A stretch of 57,327 bases of DNA from an uncultured Eubacteriales bacterium (GCA_902801765.1 CADCJO010000004.1:1-57327); one strand, 5' to 3'. Positions 8,260-16,850 are shown, counted from the first letter of the stretch. Numbers and translations: made by a program. The notes: generated from the letters alone by a model not told the origin.

Positions 8260-8853
8260 ATGAACCCCATCCGGCGTACATCATACGAACCGAAGTTTTC
8301 AATGTGTGTTCAGCCTGCGTTTATCATCGGCACGAACAACGAGGACGGCACCGATAATTTTGCCCCGATCACCTGGGTCAGCGTGACCTGTGAACAAGAG
8401 GACTATCAGCTGGTCATCAGCATGTTTGGAACGAAAACGACCAAGCAGAATGTCATCCGGACCGGCAGGCTGAGCGTGAACCTGGTCAGCAGGAACATCC
8501 TGCCGCTCATGGACTATTTCGGCACCCACCACGCGCGCGACGGCAAAAAGGACAAAATGCCTTATCATGTTTCCCGCGGCGTCGCGGTGGATGTGCCCGT
8601 GCTGGACGAAAGCCCGTGGGTGTACGAATGCGAAGTGGAGAAGACCGTGACCGTCGGCGCGTCCACCACGTTTTTCTGCCGCATCAAAAATGTGCAGATC
8701 GATGAACGGGTGGAGGCTCAGGACGCTTTCTCCATTGATCTGACTCAGCTTGATCCGGTGATTTATTCTGGTTTATATCACAGTATCGGCAATGTGCTTG
8801 GGAAAATCGGTGATTTTTCGCAATCAGAGTCATTGCGACAACAGAAGGAGTAA
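8260..8853 (+). CDS. Flavin reductase-like (FMN-binding split barrel) protein
   Basis: This 197-residue protein resembles flavin reductase-like split-barrel proteins. These bind FMN and either reduce it with NAD(P)H or use it as cofactor. Visible family features are the early NFAPITWVSVTCEQEDYQLVI strand region, the TKQNVIRTGRLSVNL segment and a C-terminal DPVIYSGLYHSIG. The start follows GGGAGGAGG. It sits three bases upstream of the M16 peptidase gene and is probably cotranscribed with it, although no functional link is known. The substrate cannot be assigned. Confidence 0.75.
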   Translation: MNPIRRTSYEPKFSMCVQPAFIIGTNNEDGTDNFAPITWVSVTCEQEDYQLVISMFGTKTTKQNVIRTGRLSVNLVSRNILPLMDYFGTHHARDGKKDKMPYHVSRGVAVDVPVLDESPWVYECEVEKTVTVGASTTFFCRIKNVQIDERVEAQDAFSIDLTQLDPVIYSGLYHSIGNVLGKIGDFSQSESLRQQKE

Positions 8854-8856
8854 CCC

Positions 8857-10101
8857 ATGGAAAAATTTGTGCTGAACAATGGCCTGACCGTTTTGGTGGA
8901 ACCGATGCCCTATCTGCGTTCCGTGTCCATCGGCGCGTGGGTGAAGGCGGGCAGTATGCTGGAAGCGCCGGAAGAAAACGGCCTGAGCCATTTCATGGAG
9001 CACATGGCTTTTAAGGGCACAGCGAAACGCTCCTCCCGGCAGATCGCGGAGGAAATGGACGCCATCGGCGGCCACCTGAACGCCGCCACCAGCAAGCTGT
9101 GCACCAACTATTACGCCAAGGTGATCGACGAGGACCTGCCCATCGCGGCGGATATCCTGGCCGACATCGTGTGCAATCCCGCGCTGGACCCCGCCGAAAC
9201 CGACAAGGAGCGGGGCGTGGTGCTGGAGGAGATCGCCATGGTGGAGGATTCCCCGGAGGACGTGGTCTACGATGTGCTGGCGGAAGCTGTTTTCGGCCAG
9301 CAGTCTCTGGGCCAGACCATCCTGGGGCCGGAAGAGAAGATCGCGGCCTATACCCCCGACGACCTGCGGGCTTTCCGACGGCGGCACTACGGCCCGAAAA
9401 ACGCCGTGGTGGCGCTCGCTGGAAATGTGGGGATTCAGCAGGCAAAGGATTTGGTCGAAGAAAAATTCGGCGGCTGGGCCGGCGCGGCGGGGGAGGAGTT
9501 TCCCCAGGCTGTTGCCATTGACGAACCCCGGAAGCTGGCAAAAGAAAAGGACACGGAACAGGTGCATCTGTGCGTGTCCTACCGCAGCCACGAGATGGGC
9601 AGCCCGGACGTGTACCCCACCGCTGTGCTGAACAACATTTTAGGCGGCGGTATGTCCTCCCGTCTGTTCCAGCGCATCCGCGAGGATTTGGGCATGGCCT
9701 ACACCGTGTACTCCGGCCCCAGCAGCTACCCTCATTGCGGCGAGTTCACCATCTATGCCGCCACCAATCCCAAGCACGCCAAGACGGTGCTGGAGCAGAT
9801 CGACATCGAAATCAAGAAGCTGCTGGAGGGCGGCGCCACCGAAAAGGAATTCACCATGAGCAAGGCCCAGCTCAAGGGCAGCTTCATCCTGGGGCTGGAA
9901 AGCGCCTATAACCGCATGAGCGCCTTGGGCCATAATCAGATTCTTTTGAACAAGGTGATTCCCCCCGAAGAAACCATCGCCGCCATCGAGGCCGTCACCC
10001 TGGACGATGTGGCGGAAGCCGCTCATCGCATCCTGACCGGGCCCCGGGCTTACGCGGTCGTGGGCAGGAAAGCCGAAAAGTATTTGCAGTATATGAAATA
10101 A
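8857..10101 (+). CDS. M16 family zinc metallopeptidase
   Basis: This 414-residue protein is a one-chain M16 peptidase of the processing-protease (YmxG/MPP-beta-like) type. The inverted zinc motif HxxEH is present (HFMEH in GLSHFMEHMAFKGT). The downstream third ligand region (GVVLEEIAMVEDSPED) is conserved, as is the SRLFQRIREDLGMAYTVYS segment of the second domain. The length suits a single M16 unit of two homologous domains. The start ATG follows AAGGAG. In Bacillota such genes are often near pnp, as here. The physiological substrate is not known from sequence. A short AACGGT inverted repeat follows, with no clear T-run. Confidence 0.92.
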   Translation: MEKFVLNNGLTVLVEPMPYLRSVSIGAWVKAGSMLEAPEENGLSHFMEHMAFKGTAKRSSRQIAEEMDAIGGHLNAATSKLCTNYYAKVIDEDLPIAADILADIVCNPALDPAETDKERGVVLEEIAMVEDSPEDVVYDVLAEAVFGQQSLGQTILGPEEKIAAYTPDDLRAFRRRHYGPKNAVVALAGNVGIQQAKDLVEEKFGGWAGAAGEEFPQAVAIDEPRKLAKEKDTEQVHLCVSYRSHEMGSPDVYPTAVLNNILGGGMSSRLFQRIREDLGMAYTVYSGPSSYPHCGEFTIYAATNPKHAKTVLEQIDIEIKKLLEGGATEKEFTMSKAQLKGSFILGLESAYNRMSALGHNQILLNKVIPPEETIAAIEAVTLDDVAEAAHRILTGPRAYAVVGRKAEKYLQYMK

Positions 10102-10104
10102 CCG

Positions 10105-10524
10105 TTATTGAACGAGGAGTGAAACGGTCAGGCCATCATATTGAACAGCCGCGTCGCACAGCAGACGGTAAGCGTTCGGCAAATAGTTTCTGGTTTCTTC
10201 CTTGCGCTGGGACAGATAGTGTTCCAGCGCTTCTTTTATGCGTTGGACAGCTTGCGCGTCCTTCGCGCGTATCAGGATCGCTTCCCGGCCGCTCAGGGTG
10301 TCCCTGTCCCGGAGAAAAAGGGCTTCCGAATAATCCTCCGGGGAAATGCCGGTCAGGTCGTACAGATCCTCCGCGGTGTAGGGAATGAAGGCGTCGGGGT
10401 CTTTCAAAGCCTGCCGCATGGTTTCTTGAAGCGGAATATCCGATTGGGTTTCAGGCGCTGCCTGGCATCCGGCCATGACAAGCAGCGAAAACAGAAGAAA
10501 GAGAAGCAGCAGCTTGTTTTTCAT
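10105..10524 (-). CDS. DUF4358 lipoprotein
   Basis: This 139-residue protein has a type II signal peptide with lipobox (LLVMAGCQ), so it should be anchored on the outer face of the membrane. The mature part fits DUF4358 (DLYDLTGISPEDYSEALFLR, then AILIRAKDAQAVQRIKEALE). That domain occurs in Clostridia and has no known function. The ATG at 10524 follows GGAGGG and lies one base after the stop of the SGNH hydrolase gene, so the pair is translationally coupled. It converges with the M16 gene, with only three bases between stops. Confidence 0.8.
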   Translation of the reverse strand: MKNKLLLLFLLFSLLVMAGCQAAPETQSDIPLQETMRQALKDPDAFIPYTAEDLYDLTGISPEDYSEALFLRDRDTLSGREAILIRAKDAQAVQRIKEALEHYLSQRKEETRNYLPNAYRLLCDAAVQYDGLTVSLLVQ

Positions 10525-10525
10525 T

Positions 10526-11266
10526 TTATCGGCCCTCCGGCTGCCACAGCCCCTGATCATACTGGCTTTGGGCGTATTCCAGCAGGGCGTCGATCCATAA
10601 GTCCAGCCCTTCGGCGTTCAGGTGATACTTTCCGTCGTTGGAATAGTTTTTGTTCAGGTAACCTTCTTCATCCTTCATGCGGGTAGCGATGTCAATGTAA
10701 GGCACGCCCCGCAGCAGGCACAGTCCTTTCAGCGCCGCGTTGTAATCGTCCCACATGCGCCGGTAGTCCTGCTTTTTGCAGAAGGATTTTGTAACCGGGG
10801 TGAGCGACAGGAAAATGATCTCCGTATCCGGCGCGTGCTTCTGGGCCAAATCCAGGATGCGGTTATCGTAGTCCATGCCCTTTTCAATCGTTTCGCCGAT
10901 ATAGTCGTTCACCCCAAGCAGAATCAGGGCTTTTGTGGGCTTGCGGTCCTTCAGGATTTCCCACAGCGGCATTTCCTTTCCGCGGGATTTCAGATTGGCC
11001 TTTTCCGGCAGCAGGTTCTTTCGGCTGGCGGTGTAGAGACAATAGCTCTGCGCCGTCATGAAGGTAATATCCGGGAAAAAATCAGGCTGCTCCTGCTGCT
11101 GGCTGCGGATATAGCCTTTTAATTGCTCGGTGATGGAGTCGCCGATAAAAAACGAGCCTCGGTAGAAAGACGATAACTGATTCCGCGTCAGCGTTTCCGC
11201 CTGAGCGGGAACCAGCATGCCTGCCAATAAAAAAAGGAGCATAGCCGCCGCTGTCAGTTTTTTCAT
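10526..11266 (-). CDS. Secreted SGNH/GDSL-type hydrolase
   Basis: This 246-residue protein has a signal peptide (MKKLTAAAMLLFLLAGMLVPAQA) and an SGNH hydrolase domain. Block I is FFIGDSITEQL with the nucleophile Ser. Block III is LILLGVNDYIG with the oxyanion Asn. The catalytic Asp/His pair is in DGKYHLNAEG. Family members deacylate or de-esterify extracellular polymers or lipids; the substrate here is unknown. The open frame extends 20 codons upstream, but the MKK start fits the signal peptide. It is coupled to the DUF4358 lipoprotein downstream, a pairing that suggests joint work at the cell surface. Confidence 0.85.
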   Translation of the reverse strand: MKKLTAAAMLLFLLAGMLVPAQAETLTRNQLSSFYRGSFFIGDSITEQLKGYIRSQQQEQPDFFPDITFMTAQSYCLYTASRKNLLPEKANLKSRGKEMPLWEILKDRKPTKALILLGVNDYIGETIEKGMDYDNRILDLAQKHAPDTEIIFLSLTPVTKSFCKKQDYRRMWDDYNAALKGLCLLRGVPYIDIATRMKDEEGYLNKNYSNDGKYHLNAEGLDLWIDALLEYAQSQYDQGLWQPEGR

Positions 11267-11298
11267 GGGTATTTCGTCCCTTCGGTGCAAAATAAAAG

Positions 11299-11323
11299 AA
11301 AAACCGCCGGTATCAACCGGCGG
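11299..11323 (-). terminator. Terminator after the ferredoxin gene
   Basis: An 8-bp GC stem, CCGCCGGT (11304-11311) with ACCGGCGG (11316-11323), and a four-base loop. Read on the minus strand it is followed by a T-run (11299-11303). Confidence 0.8.
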
Positions 11324-11337
11324 CATATCCTTAAGGA

Positions 11338-11508
11338 TTATTCCTGAGCAGGAGCGCCAACGGGGCAGGTTTCAGCGCAGACGCCGCATTCGATGCACTT
11401 GTCGGGATCGATAACGTACTTGCCGTCGCCTTCGGAAATCGCTTCCTGGGGGCATTCCGCAGCGCAGGCGCCGCAAGCGATGCATTCGTCAGAAATCTTG
11501 TAAGCCAT
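11338..11508 (-). CDS. Small 2[4Fe-4S] ferredoxin
   Basis: This 56-residue electron carrier is below the size of most ORF calls. It reads MAYKISDECIACGACAAECP and then a second motif, CIECGVCAETCP. Each is the CxxCxxCxxxCP signature of a clostridial 2[4Fe-4S] ferredoxin, and the length is typical. The start follows GGAGGT. It has its own near-consensus promoter and a terminator, so it is a monocistronic, probably highly expressed gene. The partner oxidoreductase cannot be told from the neighbourhood. Confidence 0.96.
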   Translation of the reverse strand: MAYKISDECIACGACAAECPQEAISEGDGKYVIDPDKCIECGVCAETCPVGAPAQE

Positions 11509-11551
11509 ATCATTGCACCTCCATGATTGATCGTGTTTTCACGTCCTCTGT

Positions 11552-11580
11552 ATCATATCATTAACCGAAAAACATTGCAA
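11552..11580 (-). promoter_or_regulatory. Sigma-A promoter for the ferredoxin gene
   Basis: On the minus strand: TTGCAA (11575-11580), a 17-base spacer, TATGAT (11552-11557). It lies about 45 bases upstream of the ferredoxin start. Confidence 0.8.
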
Positions 11581-11767
11581 GTACGGCAACATATATTTAT
11601 AAAAACACGACAATAATTGACAATGATTTTTGGAGAAAATAAATGTTAGATTTAGCTTACTATTGGGGTTTTTAATCAAAAACATAGAGAATATGGGGAA
11701 TATTAAAACCATAAACGACATAAAATGCTGACACATGCTGCGTTGGCATTTGTCTGAAATTTGCTTT

Positions 11768-13498
11768 TCAATACAGATCAGGATTTTCCAGACGGTTCAT
11801 TTCGTCGATTTGGGTCTTTCTGAGCAAAGTGGTACATTTTGAGCAAGGGGTCAGCTTGGCAAAAGCGCCGTCCTCCAATTCGCCATAAGTGAAGGGGGAG
11901 AGGGGAAGGAAGCGGTCCCGGACGCTGGGGCAGTATTGATTCTCGTGGTAGTACTTGCCGCCGTTCGGGTTGTAATACAGCTCGTAATCGTCCGCTACGG
12001 GGTAGGGACGGATGCGGCCGGTGTCATCCCAGATGAGCACCTTGGTGTTCTTGGTAATATGATCCCACAGCCATTTGATGTTCTGCCCACCCTCGTTCGC
12101 GGTCTTCTGCACGCGGATGCAGCCATGACTGGCCTTCCGGCCCAGGAATTTGAGGGTGGAGGAATAGTCGCGGCGGGAGGGCTCGGTGTCGTTGTTGCCG
12201 ATGTAAGGCACCTCATGAATGGCGCAGCCGCCGTTGATACGCATCCCGTAGGCGCACCACAGGTTCCCGGCGGGGAAGCCGCCCATTTTGCTGATCATCA
12301 CAAATTCGCCGGAGGGGGTTTCGTTCCAGGACTGGGTGGCGTTGTTGAGCCCGGTGGACACCAGCAGGGTGCCGATGCATTTGCCTTGCGAAAAGATATA
12401 CATGGTCTGGTTCAGCTTGTCGATGAGCAGCGCGTATTCCGCTTTGGGCGTAATCGTGCGCAGGAGTGACGTTTTCACATAGCCCTGAATCAGATCATCC
12501 GTGACGCCAAAGCCCCTGCGGCTGGCGCAGTCGGGACCGTAGGAGGAATTGTAAGCTTCCACCAGGCTCCAGCCGTTATCCAGGTTTTCCAGCACGTGCA
12601 CGCCCTGGGAAGCGTAGGTGATTTCACCGACCACGTTGTCTTTTTTCTGGGAATCGTTCGGGGTTTTGCGCAGCCGGTACACCAGCGTCTGGTTGCCATC
12701 AATGACCGTCATGGGCTGCATCATGATCTCCCATAGGGCAGCCTCGTCCAGCTTGCCGATGGGATAGGTCCAGTAGCTTTTTTCGTCCGCGGCGGTGGTC
12801 ACGGCGCTGGGAATGATGATTTTGGCGGGCCGCCTTTGCGCGGAAGCAGCGGTTTGAACCAGCGTCAGGAGCATTTGACGGGCTGTGCCGGTCACGCCGC
12901 TGTCGTTTGTCAGCGTAAACTGAACCGTGTATTCTCCCGCGTCCAGGTTTTCCCCTTCGATTCCGCAGGCCCAGCTGAGCGATGATTCCCCGCTTTGAAC
13001 CCGTGCCGTGAGCGCATCGCGCCATACGCCGCCTTCATTTCTGACGCGCATCACCAGCGTGCCCGCCTCGCTGACATCCACGGTAAACGGCCAGTTCGCC
13101 CCGCACTCTACGCTGGACGACGCGGAAACGTTCAGAATCCGCGGACTTGGCTGGCCAATTGTGACCGGGACGTTGATTTCTGCTTCGGCCAGAGAAATGG
13201 TAAGCATCCAGTCCCCCGGAACGGCAGGGCTGCCGCTGCCGTCCGTTCCGTCCCAGGTCAGATGGTTTTCACCTGCTGAAACGGTCAGCGAATCACGGAT
13301 CGTAAGAACGGTATTTCCGGCTGAATCGGTCAAAGAAAAAACAGCGGTACCGGGAGCGGAGGCGGTGAAGCTGATACGCTCCATTTTGCCGGGATAAATC
13401 ACGCTGGGGGCAATGGTAAAAGCCGAGCCCTCGGCCTGAGCGGAAAGGGGCAGCAGGAAAAGAAAAAAAATAAGAAAAACAGCGGGCCAGCGGTTCAT
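11768..13498 (-). CDS. Secreted L,D-transpeptidase with N-terminal Ig-like domains
   Basis: This 576-residue protein has a signal peptide (ending LPLSAQA) and two FlgD-like Ig domains (GENHLTWDGTDGSGSPAVPG and a second copy near LSWACGIEGENLDAGEY). An SH3-like stretch follows (VLENLDNGWSLVEAYNS), then a YkuD domain with the catalytic SHGCIRV, Cys near residue 460. The C-terminal tail has CPS and CSKC cysteines that could bind metal. YkuD enzymes make 3-3 cross-links in peptidoglycan or attach proteins to it. ATG 13498 has a GGAG site and fits the signal peptide. It is divergent from the rhodanese-like gene. It is longer than a plain YkuD enzyme because of the Ig repeats. Confidence 0.9.
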   Translation of the reverse strand: MNRWPAVFLIFFLFLLPLSAQAEGSAFTIAPSVIYPGKMERISFTASAPGTAVFSLTDSAGNTVLTIRDSLTVSAGENHLTWDGTDGSGSPAVPGDWMLTISLAEAEINVPVTIGQPSPRILNVSASSSVECGANWPFTVDVSEAGTLVMRVRNEGGVWRDALTARVQSGESSLSWACGIEGENLDAGEYTVQFTLTNDSGVTGTARQMLLTLVQTAASAQRRPAKIIIPSAVTTAADEKSYWTYPIGKLDEAALWEIMMQPMTVIDGNQTLVYRLRKTPNDSQKKDNVVGEITYASQGVHVLENLDNGWSLVEAYNSSYGPDCASRRGFGVTDDLIQGYVKTSLLRTITPKAEYALLIDKLNQTMYIFSQGKCIGTLLVSTGLNNATQSWNETPSGEFVMISKMGGFPAGNLWCAYGMRINGGCAIHEVPYIGNNDTEPSRRDYSSTLKFLGRKASHGCIRVQKTANEGGQNIKWLWDHITKNTKVLIWDDTGRIRPYPVADDYELYYNPNGGKYYHENQYCPSVRDRFLPLSPFTYGELEDGAFAKLTPCSKCTTLLRKTQIDEMNRLENPDLY

Positions 13499-13623
13499 TG
13501 ACGATAACTCCTTAAAGCAAAAACATGGTGTTGAATCATTCTGAAACAGGTTTATCTTGTCATGTTTCCCCCGGGATGTCAAGCTCAAATTGTAACAAAA
13601 ATGTAAATCTTTATCGGTATGTT

Positions 13624-13652
13624 TTGCCTTTTGGCATGGACGCTGGTATAAT
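13624..13652 (+). promoter_or_regulatory. Sigma-A promoter for the rhodanese-thioredoxin-like gene
   Basis: TTGCCT (13624-13629), a 17-base spacer, TATAAT (13647-13652). It gives a leader of about 65 nt. Confidence 0.8.
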
Positions 13653-13722
13653 CAACATGAATAAAGAGGGAAGACCTTCGCAAGCCCTCGTGAACAGAAA
13701 AGGCTGCAGGGGTATGCATAAG

Positions 13723-14580
13723 ATGAAAAAAACGATCGCATTGTTTTGTATGGCGGTTCTGCTGGCTGCCACGGTTCAGGGATTGGCTGAAGGCCGGAGA
13801 AACCTGATTTCTCCGGAAAACATGCACATGCTGGTGGACGACAGCTTTTTTGTCAACATTATCGACCTGCGGAGCAAGGAAAAATACGACGCGGGCCACA
13901 TTCCCCAGGCGGTCAGTTTTCCGCTTCGGGAACTGAGATCGCTGATTCAGGACATCATTAACGATGGCTTTTCCGTGCTGACCTCCCAGGTCATCGTTTA
14001 CGGCGAAACGGAGCAGGAGGGCATCGACGGGGCCGAGATTCTGGCCGACTTCGGTTTTACGAATGTATGGCGGCTGGAAAGCATGGACGCATGGGGCGGC
14101 ATGCTGATTTCCACGGAGGAAGAGATGCGCCCGCTGAACAACCTGGACACGGTGGATCTGGCGGGAAACCGGGTGGATGAAAGCATCCTGGCGGGGCACA
14201 AGCTGACGGTCATCAATGTATGGGCTACCTACTACATCCCCTGTGCCGAAGAGCTTGCCGCCCTTGGCCGGCTGGCGCGGGAGCTTGCGCCAGAGGGGGT
14301 GCAGGTGATTGGTCTGGTCAGCGATGTGGTCGGCGCGACGTTTGAGCCTGATCCCGAGGTGCTTGCCGCCGCGCGCGGGATGCTGGAAGCGGCGGAAGCG
14401 GATTATGTCAATCTGATTCCGTCCAAGGATATTTATATCAAAATCATCGGCCAGATCACCGCGATTCCCACGACCTTTTTTGTGGATGAAACTGGCATGA
14501 TGATCGGCCGCGGTTTTCCCGGAGCATATAATTACGATGAATGGAAAGCATATATTCAGGAAACGCTGCATCAGCTTTAA
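13723..14580 (+). CDS. Secreted rhodanese-thioredoxin (TlpA-like) fusion lacking key cysteines
   Basis: This 285-residue exported protein has a signal peptide (MKKTIALFCMAVLLAATVQG). It is followed by a rhodanese-like domain (NIIDLRSKEKYDAGHIPQAV, about residues 44-126) and a TlpA/ResA-like thioredoxin fold (about 140-285). In the rhodanese loop the expected catalytic Cys position reads VIVYGETEQ, with no Cys. In the thioredoxin motif WATYYIPC the first Cys is Tyr171, leaving only Cys174; the cis-Pro region AIPTTFFV is kept. Classical sulfurtransferase and disulfide activities are therefore doubtful. M67 of the open frame is taken as start because AGGGG is about ten bases upstream. Confidence 0.8.
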   Translation: MKKTIALFCMAVLLAATVQGLAEGRRNLISPENMHMLVDDSFFVNIIDLRSKEKYDAGHIPQAVSFPLRELRSLIQDIINDGFSVLTSQVIVYGETEQEGIDGAEILADFGFTNVWRLESMDAWGGMLISTEEEMRPLNNLDTVDLAGNRVDESILAGHKLTVINVWATYYIPCAEELAALGRLARELAPEGVQVIGLVSDVVGATFEPDPEVLAAARGMLEAAEADYVNLIPSKDIYIKIIGQITAIPTTFFVDETGMMIGRGFPGAYNYDEWKAYIQETLHQL

Positions 14581-14699
14581 TAGCTTACTTCTTCCCCTGG
14601 TACTTTTGGCAGAAAACCGTGGGCAGGCTGATTCTGCGGCGCGGACATGCGGCTCCTGTTCAGCGGCTGACACCAATGGGGGAGGACAAACGCATCCTT

Positions 14700-14913
14700 G
14701 GGTTTTATGGTGATGACTGTCAATCCCGCCATTCAGAGCATGATCCGCGACGGCCGCACCCATCAGTTTGGCAACGTGATCTTCGGCGGCAGCGATAAAA
14801 ACCATGCTGCCCATGGACGCTGAACTGGCCTGTCTTGTCCGCAAAAGCGCATCACCCGTGAAGCCGCGCTTGTTCATGCGACGAATCCGGAGACGCTGGC
14901 GAAACGCATCTGA
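14700..14913 (+). pseudogene. pilT: Remnant of a PilT-type twitching ATPase gene
   Basis: There is no intact ORF, but joining frames recovers the PilT C-terminus. MTVNPAIQSMIRDGRTHQF is read from about 14712, MDAELACLVRK from about 14816, and ITREAALVHATNPETLAKRI ends at TGA 14911-14913. At least two frame changes and an internal loss are needed. PilT family members end with this same order of segments (AIxxLIREGKTHQ, then MDxxL, then ITxExA). The upstream 120 bases (14581-14700) hold no recognisable coding. It is read as decayed DNA, not a working gene. Confidence 0.6.
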
Positions 14914-14920
14914 ACATCCA

Positions 14921-14957
14921 AACGCCCCTTACCGGCTCAAGACCGATAAGGGGCGTT
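14921..14957. terminator. Hairpin between the PilT remnant and the HAD gene
   Basis: AACGCCCCTTACCGG (14921-14935) pairs with CGATAAGGGGCGTT (14944-14957). It lies just past the stop of the minus-strand HAD gene and probably ends its transcript. The T-runs are weak. Confidence 0.6.
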
Positions 14958-14970
14958 GATTATCCTCTTT

Positions 14971-15780
14971 TTACAGCGCGTAGGTTTCAATCGCTTTCGC
15001 AAACCCGCAGCCATCGTTCGTATCGGTAACGTATTTTGCCGCCGCTTTCGCTTCCGCGCTGCCGTTCGCCATCGCGACACCGCAGCCTGCCGCGCGGAGC
15101 ATGGGAATATCGTTGCCCTCGTCGCCGAGAGCCATCACCTCTCCCATGGGGATTCCCAACGCTTCCGCCAGCGTACGGACGCCAATCCCTTTATCCATAC
15201 CGCAGGGCATGACCTCGATGTTGTGGGCGGAGGATTGCGTCAAATCAATCCCCGAAATGCCGCCCAGCGCTTCCCGCACCCGATCCAGCGGCACGTTGTC
15301 GCATACGAAAAACTTGTGTGCGATCCCCCGGCTTGCCAGCATTGCCGCCTCCTTTGGCCCATGATAATAGGTAAAGCCCAGGGGCCGGATGCGGTCGCCG
15401 AAGGATAATTCCGAATGATGTTTCCGCGTTTCGCTGCTGGTGCAGACGGCCTGCCGGGCGAACATGAAAAAGTCAGAGCCCAGACGAACCAGCTCTTTTA
15501 ACGCGCGCAGAGCGGCCTTCGGCGCGATAAAGGTTTCCGACAGGCGGTTCAGGCAGTCGTCGGTCACGTCCGCCCCGTTGGTGCCGATGATGGGGCAGCG
15601 TAGGCCGTAATCCTGCAAAAGCACGTATACGTTTTCGGGAAAACGCCCGGAGGAAATGGCGACGGTGATGCCCTTTTCCTGCGCGGCGCGAATGGCCCGC
15701 AGATTTCTTTCCGGGATTTCCAGGCGGCTGTTGAGCAGAGTGCCGTCCACGTCGGTGGCGATCAGGCGGATGGAAGGCAT
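14971..15780 (-). CDS. Cof-type HAD-IIB family phosphatase
   Basis: This 269-residue cytoplasmic hydrolase of the Cof/YidA type has motif I DVDGTLL (nucleophile Asp), motif II near AISSGR, a cap domain starting after GTNGADV, and motif IV GDEGNDIPML. Such enzymes dephosphorylate sugar phosphates, FMN or similar small molecules; the substrate is not predictable. ATG 15780 has an AAAAAGGAG site. The upstream 37 in-frame codons show no conservation. It is transcribed divergently from yebC. Confidence 0.9.
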   Translation of the reverse strand: MPSIRLIATDVDGTLLNSRLEIPERNLRAIRAAQEKGITVAISSGRFPENVYVLLQDYGLRCPIIGTNGADVTDDCLNRLSETFIAPKAALRALKELVRLGSDFFMFARQAVCTSSETRKHHSELSFGDRIRPLGFTYYHGPKEAAMLASRGIAHKFFVCDNVPLDRVREALGGISGIDLTQSSAHNIEVMPCGMDKGIGVRTLAEALGIPMGEVMALGDEGNDIPMLRAAGCGVAMANGSAEAKAAAKYVTDTNDGCGFAKAIETYAL

Positions 15781-15898
15781 GGAACAGTAAACTCCTTTTT
15801 CGTGAAGATGGACACAGCCATTATAGCGCGGTTTTTCTTTTCCGGCAATTGTTTTTGTTTTTTTGCCGGAAAAGGACGCAGTTTGGCGCAATCCATGT

Positions 15899-15927
15899 TT
15901 GACGGACAGGAAAAACTATGCTATAAT
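15899..15927 (+). promoter_or_regulatory. Sigma-A promoter for yebC
   Basis: TTGACG (15899-15904), a 17-base spacer, TATAAT (15922-15927), 47 bases before the ATG. Confidence 0.85.
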
Positions 15928-15973
15928 AAACCGTTAAAACTGATATGTGATTCCTGCAGGGAGGTAATTTACG

Positions 15974-16720
15974 ATGTCCGGACATTCCAAATGGCACAAT
16001 ATTCAGGCCAAAAAGGGCAAGACAGACGCGGCCCGCGGCAAGATTTTTACCAAGATCGGTCGTGAAATCGCCATCGCCGTGCGCGAAGGCGGCTCCAATC
16101 CCGAATCCAACAGCAAGCTGAAGGATATTATCGCCAAGGCCAAGGCCAACAACATGCCCAACGACAACATCCAGCGCAGCATCAAGAAGGCCGCGGGCGA
16201 AGGCACCGGCGCGACCTACGAAGAAATCACCTATGAAGGCTATGCGCCTGGCGGCGTGGCCATCATCGCGCGCTGCGTGACCGACAACCGCAACCGCACT
16301 TCCTCCGATGTTCGCCACATTTTCGACAAGCACGGCGGCTCCCTGGGCACGCCCGGCAGCGTGAGCTATATGTTTGACAACAAGGGCCTGATCGTCATCG
16401 AAAAAGAACCCGGCATGGACGAGGACGAAATGATGATGACTGCGCTGGACGCCGGTGCGGAAGACATGAAGACTCAGGAAGACGCTTTTGAAATCTACAC
16501 CGCGCCCAACGACTTTTCCACCGTCCGCGAAGCGCTGGAAAAAGCCGGCTATGCTTTCCTGTCCGCAGACACCCAGATGATTCCCCAGAACACCGTGGCT
16601 CTGCCTGACGAGGAAGCCATCGCCAAGGTGCAGAAGCTGCTGGATATGCTGGACGACAACGATGACGTGACCGAAGTGTACCACAACGCCGAACTGCCCG
16701 AGGAAGAGGAAGAGGAATAA
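15974..16720 (+). CDS. yebC: YebC/PmpR family protein
   Basis: This 248-residue protein is a full-length YebC/TACO1 family member. The family start [19 protein letters not shown] is perfect. It is followed by [27 protein letters not shown] and the second-domain [19 protein letters not shown]. The protein was long described as a DNA-binding regulator, and more recent work links the family to translation of difficult (proline-rich) stretches. The start follows GGGAGG. The C-terminus ends in an acidic EEEEEE tract. In many bacteria it lies near ruvC, but not in this window. Confidence 0.97.
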   Translation: MSGHSKWHNIQAKKGKTDAARGKIFTKIGREIAIAVREGGSNPESNSKLKDIIAKAKANNMPNDNIQRSIKKAAGEGTGATYEEITYEGYAPGGVAIIARCVTDNRNRTSSDVRHIFDKHGGSLGTPGSVSYMFDNKGLIVIEKEPGMDEDEMMMTALDAGAEDMKTQEDAFEIYTAPNDFSTVREALEKAGYAFLSADTQMIPQNTVALPDEEAIAKVQKLLDMLDDNDDVTEVYHNAELPEEEEEE

Positions 16721-16725
16721 TCATA

Positions 16726-16833
16726 AGTTCTAAGGTCAAAGTTCTAAGTTCTAAGCGATTTTGTTTGAACAATCAGTTCTCCTCAGACCTGTTGGGTATG
16801 TTTCGCTTAGAACTTGGAACTTGGAACTTGGAA
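16726..16833. repeat. Heptamer-armed inverted repeat (GTTCTAA type), copy 1
   Basis: The left arm (16726-16757) is a run of 7-nt units GTTCTAA with variants (GGTCAAA). The right arm (16804-16832) is the inverse, CTTAGAA then CTTGGAA units. About 46 bases of unrelated sequence lie between. A second element with the same arms is at 45641-45749. It lies between yebC and the C39-like gene and ends right before that gene's ribosome binding site. Confidence 0.85.
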
Positions 16834-16850
16834 ATATGAACAGGAGCAAC

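Noticed and set aside
11331..11513. 60-residue minus-strand frame at the ferredoxin locus
   Set aside because: It is the wrong frame. The true gene is the 56-residue ferredoxin at 11338-11508 with both CxxCxxCxxxCP motifs.
16726..16833. Terminator after yebC
   Set aside because: The arms are long heptamer runs repeated at 45641 with a different interior. It may stop transcription, but it is primarily a repeat element.
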